NCBI GenBank assembly: GCA_039188505.1
Contig: JBCCZC010000172.1
Location: forward strand, 1-11,134
Source of the DNA: JBCCZC01 sp039188505
GTDB lineage: Bacteria; Pseudomonadota; Gammaproteobacteria; Xanthomonadales; SZUA-38
DNA: 11,134 nt
Direction: 5' to 3'
Shown piece after piece: positions 1 through 5,218 of this stretch (the stretch's first letter is position 1; each line of letters begins with the position of its first letter). The notes under the pieces are model-generated. The model was not told the origin of the DNA, searched no databases, and worked only from the letters and a program-made list of their open reading frames with translations. Both the position numbers and the translations under genes were made by a program.

Positions 1-182
1 ACCTCGATCAGCTCGAGCCCCAGGCGCTGGGCCTGCAGGCGAATGATCGAGAGGCGGATGCCCTGAATCGGTAGCCGGCCCTGCTCGCGGTCGTAGGTCG
101 TGATCAGGTGGGTCACGTCGCTGCAGACCTGGAGGCAGAAGGCGCTGTCCTTGCCGCCGCTATAGAAAAGTCCCGCACTCAC
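1..182 (-). CDS. PP-loop ATPase, DUF71/COG2102 (Dph6-like), N-terminal part only
   Basis: Reading leftward, a GTG at 182-180 opens a frame that stays open to the window edge (60 full codons). It starts M-S-A-G-L-F-Y and then has the PP-loop SGGKDS at residues 8-13, the ATP-pyrophosphatase signature. It continues with VTHLITTYD near residues 23-31 and a QGIRLSIIRLQAQRLGL segment, which resembles the bacterial DUF71/COG2102 pattern (HGVR..LLEAQA..LGLPL). In archaea and eukaryotes the family includes diphthine-ammonia ligase. Bacteria lack diphthamide, so the substrate here is unknown and amidation of some carboxylate is only an analogy. The GTG overlaps the anmK stop as GTGA, so it is probably the translationally coupled third gene of the M23-anmK operon. 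The C-terminal part is outside the window. Family assignment is good; function is not known. Confidence 0.75.
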   Translation of the reverse strand, partial: MSAGLFYSGGKDSAFCLQVCSDVTHLITTYDREQGRLPIQGIRLSIIRLQAQRLGLELIE

Positions 183-1279
183 GGCGGGTAGATCGCGCCC
201 AGGACGCGTGGGCCGGCCGCCCCGGTGACGCCGGGCAGATTCCCAGGCTGGTCCAGGAGAGTCTGGCGCGCGATCCACGCGAACAGGATCGCTTCGACCC
301 AGGCCGGATCGAGGCCGCACGTGGCCGTCGACACAACCGGGCATGCCAGGGCCATGGCGATGCGATCCATGAGGAAGTCGTTCTGCACACCGCCCCCGCA
401 GACCAGGAGGCGTTCGCAGCTCGACGCGTGGCGCTCGATCGCCGCGCCCACCGTGCGCGCGGTCAGTTCAACGAGGGTCGCCTGCAGGTCTTCAGGCGCG
501 AGTTCCAGGCCGGCGACGGTCGCCAGGACCCAGGCCAGGTTGAAGGTCTCGGGGCCGGTGCTCTTGGGCGGGGGCGCGGCGAAGTAGGGGTGGCTCAGCA
601 GCCGCTCGAGGGCCGCCTCGTCGACGTTCCCGGCCCGCGCCCACGCGCCGCCTTCGTCGAACGGCAGGCCACGCGCCTCGCGAATCCAGGCGTCGCTCAG
701 GGAATTGGCGGGTCCCGTATCGAAGCCCGTCACCGGCCCGTGACCGGGCGGCAGCAGCGTGACGTTGGCCACGCCGCCGAGGTTCAGAACGACCCGGTGC
801 TCGCCGGGTGCGCGCAGCAACGCGGCGTGCACTGCGGGCGCCAGCGGTGCGCCCTGGCCGCCGGCGGCCATGTCGCGGGTGCGCAGGTGACCGACGACGC
901 GGATACCCGTCCGTTCGGCGACGCGTGCCGGATCTGCGGCCTGGAGCGTCCAGGGGCGTTTGGACTCGGGCGCGTGCTGGATCGTCTGACCGTGAAGCCC
1001 GATCGCGGCGATGTCCGTTTGTGCCAGTCCGGCTTCCGCGACCGTTGCCCGCGCCGCGTCCGCGAAGAGGTCGCCCAGCTCGGCGTGCAGCTCGCCGAAG
1101 GCTCGCAGGCCCATCGCCTCGGGAGCCAGTAGCGCGGCGCGAACCGTGTCGGCGACGCGCTCGGGGTAGGGGGTGCAGGTGGCGGCAACGAGCTCGACGC
1201 CGCCGGCGTCATCGAAACGCACGAGCGCCGCGTCGATACCGTCGAGGCTGGTACCGGACTGCATGCCGAGGACGAGCAA
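179..1279 (-). CDS. anmK: anhydro-N-acetylmuramic acid kinase
   Basis: The protein (366 aa, normal family length) phosphorylates and opens 1,6-anhydro-MurNAc released by murein turnover, giving MurNAc-6-phosphate in the cytoplasm for cell-wall recycling. Family motifs visible: the nucleotide-binding GMQSGTSLDGIDAALV at 5-20, GLHGQT at 94-99, RDMAAGGQGAPLAP at 135-148, and GFDTGPANSL at 185-194, whose D187 matches the catalytic aspartate of E. coli AnmK. The start is TTG at 1279, five nt after the M23 peptidase stop. It keeps the first beta strand (LVLGM), which an ATG at codon 6 would remove. The stop overlaps the next gene's GTG. One oddity: the stretch before RDMAAGG reads GHLR where relatives usually have (G/A)DFR. 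The neighbouring peptidase fits a peptidoglycan turnover role. Confidence 0.93.
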   Translation of the reverse strand: MLVLGMQSGTSLDGIDAALVRFDDAGGVELVAATCTPYPERVADTVRAALLAPEAMGLRAFGELHAELGDLFADAARATVAEAGLAQTDIAAIGLHGQTIQHAPESKRPWTLQAADPARVAERTGIRVVGHLRTRDMAAGGQGAPLAPAVHAALLRAPGEHRVVLNLGGVANVTLLPPGHGPVTGFDTGPANSLSDAWIREARGLPFDEGGAWARAGNVDEAALERLLSHPYFAAPPPKSTGPETFNLAWVLATVAGLELAPEDLQATLVELTARTVGAAIERHASSCERLLVCGGGVQNDFLMDRIAMALACPVVSTATCGLDPAWVEAILFAWIARQTLLDQPGNLPGVTGAAGPRVLGAIYPP

Positions 1280-1284
1280 GCGTC

Positions 1285-2676
1285 TTACTCGGTGGCGGTC
1301 GCGAGCATCTGGTTGGCGGCCATGCGCTCGAGCTGGGCGAGCAGCGGCCGGGCGGTCTCCGTGAACGTGGCAAGTTCACCGGGGGGCAGCGGCTCGGCCT
1401 TGGGAAGATCGACCGTTGCGGGGTTGCGGTGGACCCCGTTGACGATGAACTCGTAGTGGAGGTGCGGCGCGGTGGCCATGCCCGTCATGCCGACGAAGCC
1501 GATCGTGGTGCCCTGGGACACCCGCTGGCCCTTCTTCACCGTACGACGGGTGAAGTGCAGGTATTTCGTGGTCACGCCGTTCGGGTGCTCGATGAAGACG
1601 TGGTGGCCGTTGGCGTTGTCGTAGCCGGAGCGAACCACCCGGCCGTCGCCCGCCGCCTGGACGGGGGTGCCGGGCGGTGCCGCGTAGTCGATACCGCGAT
1701 GGGCCTTCACCCGCTTCAGGATCGGATGGAAGCGCTTCGGATTGAAATGGCTACTGATGCGCGAGAAGTTGAGCGGTGCCCGCAGGAAGGCCTTCTTCAT
1801 GTTGCGACCGTCGGGGCTGAAGTAGCCGATGCCGTCAGCATTCTCGTAGCGGACGGCCTGGTAGCGTTCGCCCTGGTTCACGAAGGTGGCAGCGATGATA
1901 TCGCCCGCGCGCAGAAACTCGCCGTCCCGAAAGACCTCGTCGTAGATGACGTGGAAGCTGTCGCCGGCGCGGATGTCGAGGATGAAGTCGATATCCCAGC
2001 CGAAGAGTCGGGCGAGTTCGAGGATCATGGCGTCGGTGAGTCCGGCCTGCCGACCCGCGAAGAAGAAGGAGCCCGTGATCGTGCCGCTGGTCTCGCGCAG
2101 CTGGCGCACCAGGTTCTCGGCAATCAGCTCGCTGCTCAGACCCTCGCCGGTGGCGAGGACCCGGAGTCGGGTGGCTTCATCGAGCTGATACTGGAGCTCC
2201 TGGAGTTCGCCCTCGGCGGTGAAGCGAAACGCAAGTTCATCGCCCGGGAAAATCCTGGTCAGCTTCTTCGTGTGCTCGTCGAGATGCACGACGTTGTGCA
2301 CATCGCGGGGCGACAGGCCCTGCGCGGCAAAGATGGCGGCAAGGGTCTGGCCCGGGCGGACCTCAACCCGCGTCCAGGCGTCAACTTCGAGCTCGGCCTC
2401 CGCGTCGTCGAAGGGCAGCGCGATCGGCTCGGGTGCCGGGACGTCGAGGACCTTCGTCTGCATCTGACTGGCTGCGGCCCCGTCGCCGCCGACCTCGCCG
2501 AGGAAGGCGACGGCCGCGACGACCGCGCAGGCCGTGCCAAGCGCAAGACCGTGGTGGCGCGCGGAGAAGCGCGACAGGTAGGCGGAGACGGCCGTCAGAC
2601 CGCGGCGAACCTGCGCTACCGGGCGCGTCGTGAGCGCGGCCGGCTTGAAGTCGCGTGGGAGCTTCGGTCGAACCAA
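1285..2676 (-). CDS. M23 family murein metallopeptidase, MepM-like, membrane-anchored
   Basis: This 463-aa protein has an Arg-rich cytoplasmic tail of about 42 residues. One hydrophobic segment at about 43-60 (LALGTACAVVAAVAFLG region) is a likely membrane or signal anchor. A LysM/OapA-like domain follows at about 103-165, then the Csd3-type middle domain at about 195-300 and a LytM/M23 domain at about 310-420. Zn ligands can be read as H326 and D330 (HRGID) and H407 (HLH), with H374 and H405 as catalytic histidines, so the enzyme should be active. It probably cleaves peptide cross-links in periplasmic peptidoglycan, like E. coli MepM. The start is TTG, supported by a GAGGG Shine-Dalgarno six nt upstream; the next Met (72) would lose the anchor. 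It is the first gene of the leftward operon with anmK. The exact bond cleaved is inferred from the family. Confidence 0.9.
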   Translation of the reverse strand: MVRPKLPRDFKPAALTTRPVAQVRRGLTAVSAYLSRFSARHHGLALGTACAVVAAVAFLGEVGGDGAAASQMQTKVLDVPAPEPIALPFDDAEAELEVDAWTRVEVRPGQTLAAIFAAQGLSPRDVHNVVHLDEHTKKLTRIFPGDELAFRFTAEGELQELQYQLDEATRLRVLATGEGLSSELIAENLVRQLRETSGTITGSFFFAGRQAGLTDAMILELARLFGWDIDFILDIRAGDSFHVIYDEVFRDGEFLRAGDIIAATFVNQGERYQAVRYENADGIGYFSPDGRNMKKAFLRAPLNFSRISSHFNPKRFHPILKRVKAHRGIDYAAPPGTPVQAAGDGRVVRSGYDNANGHHVFIEHPNGVTTKYLHFTRRTVKKGQRVSQGTTIGFVGMTGMATAPHLHYEFIVNGVHRNPATVDLPKAEPLPPGELATFTETARPLLAQLERMAANQMLATATE

Positions 2677-2682
2677 GAGAAA

Positions 2683-2687
2683 CCCTC
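2683..2687 (-). promoter_or_regulatory. Shine-Dalgarno that decides the TTG start of the M23 gene
   Basis: On the minus strand GAGGG lies six nt before the TTG at 2676. This is a good anti-16S match at ideal spacing and supports a TTG start in a frame with no ATG before codon 72. Confidence 0.65.
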
Positions 2688-2711
2688 GTCGTTGCAGGAC
2701 GCCGCGAGCAC

Positions 2712-2738
2712 ATTATCCTCCGTGCCTGATGCGGTCAA
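2712..2738 (-). promoter_or_regulatory. candidate sigma-70 promoter of the M23-anmK operon
   Basis: The minus strand reads TTGACC (2738-2733), 15 nt, then GATAAT (2717-2712). Both hexamers match consensus at 5 of 6 positions, but the spacer is short. The predicted start near 2705 would give a 5' leader of about 28 nt before the TTG start. No other promoter-like pair was seen in the 127-nt divergent region on this strand. Confidence 0.45.
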
Positions 2739-2748
2739 TCGGTATGCC

Positions 2749-2776
2749 TTTACATTGGCCTGCAATCCGTTACATT
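2749..2776 (+). promoter_or_regulatory. candidate sigma-70 promoter of tyrS
   Basis: TTTACA (2749-2754, 5/6 match), a 16-nt spacer, then TACATT (2771-2776, 4/6 match). Transcription would start near 2783 and leave a leader of about 20 nt before the tyrS ATG. No T-box or other leader fits in that space, so tyrS is not obviously riboswitch-controlled. It lies back to back with the M23 promoter. Confidence 0.45.
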
Positions 2777-2777
2777 G
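2750..2777 (+). repeat. direct repeat TTACATTG x2, 20-bp period
   Basis: TTACATTG occurs at 2750-2757 and again at 2770-2777, so the two copies lie on the same DNA face two helical turns apart. They overlap the -35 and -10 elements of the proposed tyrS promoter. This may be a regulator site or only reflect the promoter hexamers; no known operator is recognised. Confidence 0.5.
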
Positions 2778-2803
2778 CGCGGTTTTGCACCGCTTGACAG
2801 GAC

Positions 2804-4003
2804 ATGGGAAAACACGACGAAGCGCTCGCGCTGATCCAGCGCGGAGCCGAGGAGATCCTCAAGGTCGAGGAACTGGTGGAGCGGCTCGATCGCGGCCGCC
2901 CGCTGCGCGTCAAGGTTGGCTTCGACCCCACGGCGCCGGACCTGCATGTCGGGCATACGGTCGTCATCAACAAGATGCGCCAGTTCCAGGACCTCGGGCA
3001 CGAGGTGATCTTCCTGATCGGGGACTTCACCGGCATGATCGGCGACCCGAGCGGCAAGAGTGCCACGCGGCCGCCGCTCACCCGCGAGGAGGTCGAAGCC
3101 AACGCGACCACCTATAAGGAGCAGGTCTTCAAGATCCTGGATCCCGAACGTACCGAGATCCGTTTCAACTCGGAGTGGTTCGGGGCCATGAGCGCGGCTG
3201 ACATGATCCGCCTGGCGGGGAAGCACACGGTTGCCCGGATGCTCGAACGCGACGACTTCCGCAAGCGCTACGCGGAAGAGCGCCCCATCGCCATCCACGA
3301 GTTCCTGTACCCGCTGGTCCAGGGTTACGACTCGGTGGCCCTGAAATGCGATGTCGAGATGGGCGGCACGGATCAGAAGTTCAACCTGCTGGTCGGTCGT
3401 CAGCTCCAGGGTACCGAGGGCATGGACCCGCAGATCATTCTGACGATGCCGCTCCTCGAGGGGCTCGACGGCGTCAACAAGATGGGCAAATCGCTCGGCA
3501 ACTATATCGGTATCAACGAGGCGCCCGAGGATATCTTCGGCAAGGTGATGAAGATCTCCGATGAGCTGATGTGGCGCTACTTCGATCTTCTGAGCTTCCG
3601 GTCGAATGCGGAGCTCACCGCCTTCCGGGACCGGGTCGCCGCCGGAGAGAACCCGCGCGACATCAAGTTCGAACTCGGGAAGGAACTCGTGGCCCGGTTC
3701 CACGACGCCGCGTCCGCCGAACGCGCGCAGCAGGGGTTCATCGATCGTTTCAGCAAGGGTGCATTGCCGGACGACATGCCCGAGGTGACCGTGAGCGGAG
3801 ATGGGGACACGCTGCCGATTGCATTCGTTCTGAAGCAGGCTCAGCTCACGGCGAGCACCTCAGAGGCCATGCGGATGGTCAAGCAGGGTGCGGTTCGCAT
3901 CGACGGTGAGCGTGTCGAGGACCCCAGGCAGACCCTGACGAAGGGGACGACGGCCGTGCTCCAGGTGGGGAAGCGCCGTGTTGCTCGGGTCACCATTGCC
4001 TGA
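2804..4003 (+). CDS. tyrS: tyrosyl-tRNA synthetase (TyrZ-type)
   Basis: A class I aminoacyl-tRNA synthetase of 399 aa that charges tRNA-Tyr. The HIGH motif reads HVGH (48-51) and the KMSKS motif reads KMGKS (226-230). The tyrosine-pocket segment YPLVQGYDSV begins at 169, followed by GGTDQKFNLLVGR at 187-199. An S4-like RNA-binding domain fills about 335-399. The HVGH/KMGKS forms and the length fit the TyrZ branch found in Pseudomonas and many other gammaproteobacteria, rather than E. coli TyrS. ATG at 2804 is preceded by AGGA very close to the start. The gene is divergent from M23-anmK. No terminator lies between its stop and the arginine leader region, so tyrS transcripts could run into the arg attenuator at 4057-4185. 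Confidence 0.96.
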   Translation: MGKHDEALALIQRGAEEILKVEELVERLDRGRPLRVKVGFDPTAPDLHVGHTVVINKMRQFQDLGHEVIFLIGDFTGMIGDPSGKSATRPPLTREEVEANATTYKEQVFKILDPERTEIRFNSEWFGAMSAADMIRLAGKHTVARMLERDDFRKRYAEERPIAIHEFLYPLVQGYDSVALKCDVEMGGTDQKFNLLVGRQLQGTEGMDPQIILTMPLLEGLDGVNKMGKSLGNYIGINEAPEDIFGKVMKISDELMWRYFDLLSFRSNAELTAFRDRVAAGENPRDIKFELGKELVARFHDAASAERAQQGFIDRFSKGALPDDMPEVTVSGDGDTLPIAFVLKQAQLTASTSEAMRMVKQGAVRIDGERVEDPRQTLTKGTTAVLQVGKRRVARVTIA

Positions 4004-4020
4004 TGTGGCCGCGCGCGCCG

Positions 4021-4049
4021 TTGCCATGCCGACCGATGCCGGTTATCGT
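4021..4049 (+). promoter_or_regulatory. candidate promoter of the arginine operon leader
   Basis: TTGCCA (4021-4026, 5/6 match), exactly 17 nt, then TATCGT (4044-4049, 4/6 match). The expected start is close to A4057, the first base of the leader-peptide ATG. If so, the leader ORF would be leaderless or start at the second ATG (4063). It is the only reasonable pair found between tyrS and the terminator. Read-through from tyrS is the alternative source of transcripts. Confidence 0.45.
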
Positions 4050-4056
4050 GCAGGCC

Positions 4057-4131
4057 ATGACGATGATCACGCGACGTCCCGTACTCCGACGCCGAGCGCC
4101 TGCGCGCATTGGCTGGGTGGCCGTGGTCTGA
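4057..4131 (+). CDS. arginine-rich leader peptide of the arg operon attenuator
   Basis: A 24-codon ORF between tyrS and argF'. It begins M-T-M-I-T, has Arg at codons 6, 7, 11, 12, 13 and 17, ends G-W-V-A-V-V, and stops with TGA at 4129-4131. Six of 24 residues are Arg. Three of those codons are CGA, used in only about 3 of 20 Arg codons of argF', so the peptide is poor in preferred codons, as sensors often are. Translation may start at the second ATG (4063), which sits 8 nt after an AGG; the first ATG is only 2 nt after it. The product probably has no function; its translation would report charged tRNA-Arg. A ribosome held at the RRR run (4087-4095) would leave the pairing segment 4111-4118 free, while one reaching the stop would cover it. 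The ORF is too short to be proven coding from one sequence. Confidence 0.75.
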   Translation: MTMITRRPVLRRRAPARIGWVAVV

Positions 4132-4168
4132 ACCGAAAGGACGTCGTCGGATTGAAGAAAACCCAGCC
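4111..4168 (+). promoter_or_regulatory. antiterminator pairing (segments 2 and 3) of the arg attenuator
   Basis: GGCTGGGT at 4111-4118, inside leader codons 19-21 (Gly-Trp-Val), is the exact reverse complement of ACCCAGCC at 4161-4168, the rising arm of the terminator. The 8-bp helix (six G-C pairs) would prevent the terminator from forming. The 42-nt loop contains a possible small hairpin, CCGA (4133-4136) with TCGG (4147-4150). Segment 2 and the falling terminator arm share GCTGGGT, as expected for mutually exclusive pairings. No clear segment 1 that would sequester segment 2 in untranslated RNA was found. Confidence 0.75.
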
Positions 4169-4185
4169 TGGCGCTGGGTTTTTTT
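4158..4185 (+). terminator. intrinsic terminator/attenuator upstream of argF'
   Basis: ACCCAGC (4161-4167), a 5-nt loop CTGGC, then GCTGGGT (4173-4179), extended by AAA/TTT pairs and running into seven T (4179-4185). This is a textbook Rho-independent terminator. It ends 37 nt before the argF' ATG. That leaves almost no room for a separate argF' promoter downstream, so arg operon transcripts must read through it. It also ends tyrS transcripts, 155 nt after the tyrS stop. Confidence 0.92.
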
Positions 4186-4219
4186 ATGCCCGCGGCCGAG
4201 GCGATCAATAGAGTGAACT

Positions 4220-4234
4220 GAAATGAAGCATTTC
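4220..4234 (+). repeat. inverted repeat over the argF' start codon
   Basis: GAAATG-AAG-CATTTC: a 6-bp palindrome with a 3-nt centre that includes the ATG (4223-4225). In RNA it could form a weak, A/U-rich hairpin over the start. It does not fit the ARG-box consensus (TGAAT, four A/T, ATTCA). Confidence 0.4.
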
Positions 4235-5215
4235 CTGACCGTGCGCGACCATTCGCGTGAGACCCTCGACGCGTTGATCGACGACGCCATGGCGCTGAAG
4301 GCCGCGCCGTTCGAGAACGTGCTGAACGGCCGCTCGGTCGCGCTGCTTTTCCTCAATCCCTCCATGCGAACGCGCACCTCCTTTCAGGTCGGCGTCCACC
4401 AGCTCGGCGGGCACGCGGTGGTGCTCGAGCCCGGCAAGGGCTCCTGGGGCATCGAGTTCGAGTCGGGCACGGTCATGGAAGGGGACGCAGAGGAGCACAT
4501 CGCAGAGGTCGCGCAGGTTCTCTCGCGCTATTGCGACATCATCGCGCTACGGGCCTTTCCGCCCTTCGTCGACTGGTCCGCCGAGCGCACCGACCCGGTA
4601 ATCAAGGCCGTCGCGAAGCACGCGACCGTGCCGGTCATCAACATGGAGACCATCGTCCATCCGTGCCAGGCGCTCGCGATGATGATGACCCTGCGCGAGC
4701 GCTACGGCGATGTGCGCGGGCGAAAATTCCTCCTGACCTGGACCTGGCACCCGAAGCCATTGAATACCGCGGTGGCCAATTCCGCGCTGATGATGGCCTC
4801 GCGCTTCGGCATGGACGTCACGCTGCTGTGCCCGTCGCCGGAATACGCCCTCGACGAGCAGTTCATGAGCGTCGCCCGGGAAGAGGCGGCAAGCTTCACG
4901 CTGACGCACGACATCGAATCGGCCTATGCCGATGCCGACATCGTCTACGCCAAGAGCTGGGGCGCGCTGCCCTACCTCGGCGACCCCGAGGCGGAGTTTC
5001 CGCTGCGCCGGGACCAGCGGCACTTCATCGTCGACGAGGCCAAGATGGCGCTGACCAACGGCGGGCTCTTCAGCCACTGTCTGCCGCTGCGACGCAACGT
5101 CAAGGCAACGGATGGCGTCATGGATGCAGACTATTGCGTGGCGGTTGACGAGGCCGAGAACCGGCTGCACGTACAGAAAGCGGTGATGAAGGCCCTGGCG
5201 GCCAGCGGAGAATAA
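4223..5215 (+). CDS. argF': N-acetylornithine carbamoyltransferase
   Basis: Transfers the carbamoyl group of carbamoyl phosphate to N-acetyl-L-ornithine, making N-acetylcitrulline. This is the Xanthomonas variant of the ornithine transcarbamylase step. The 330-aa sequence has the carbamoyl-phosphate motif SMRTRTS (47-53), GKGSWGIEF with W75 (equivalent to the W77 reported for the Xanthomonas enzyme), HPCQ (146-149), TWHPKPLNTAVANS from 173 and HCLPLRRNVKATD (285-297). K294 aligns with the carboxylated lysine (K302) and E90 with the specificity glutamate (E92) of that enzyme, so acetylornithine rather than succinylornithine is the likely substrate. These alignments are from memory. It is the first structural gene of the arg operon and lies directly after the attenuator terminator. 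The ATG has only a weak GAG-type ribosome site about 8 nt upstream. argG follows after 3 nt. Confidence 0.93.
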   Translation: MKHFLTVRDHSRETLDALIDDAMALKAAPFENVLNGRSVALLFLNPSMRTRTSFQVGVHQLGGHAVVLEPGKGSWGIEFESGTVMEGDAEEHIAEVAQVLSRYCDIIALRAFPPFVDWSAERTDPVIKAVAKHATVPVINMETIVHPCQALAMMMTLRERYGDVRGRKFLLTWTWHPKPLNTAVANSALMMASRFGMDVTLLCPSPEYALDEQFMSVAREEAASFTLTHDIESAYADADIVYAKSWGALPYLGDPEAEFPLRRDQRHFIVDEAKMALTNGGLFSHCLPLRRNVKATDGVMDADYCVAVDEAENRLHVQKAVMKALAASGE

Positions 5216-5218
5216 GGA

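Noticed and set aside
808..3117. 769-codon plus-strand open frame
   Set aside because: It lies antisense to anmK and the M23 gene and runs into tyrS. The product is compositionally biased (Arg/Gly/Ala rich) with no recognisable domain; it is a high-GC shadow of well-identified genes.
4105..4107. Single Arg codon 17 of the leader as the stall position
   Set aside because: A ribosome with this codon in its A site would cover 4111-4118 and favour termination, so the RRR run at 4087-4095 is the more plausible sensor.
3978..4211. 77-codon plus-strand ORF spanning the tyrS end and the terminator
   Set aside because: It overlaps the tyrS 3' end and reads through the terminator hairpin and its T-run, without homology-like features. 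The Arg-rich ORF at 4057-4131 in another frame explains the region better.
4181..4212. Possible promoter TTTATG-17-CAATAG directly upstream of argF'
   Set aside because: Both hexamers match consensus poorly, the first overlaps the terminator T-run, and the predicted start would leave almost no leader or ribosome site.
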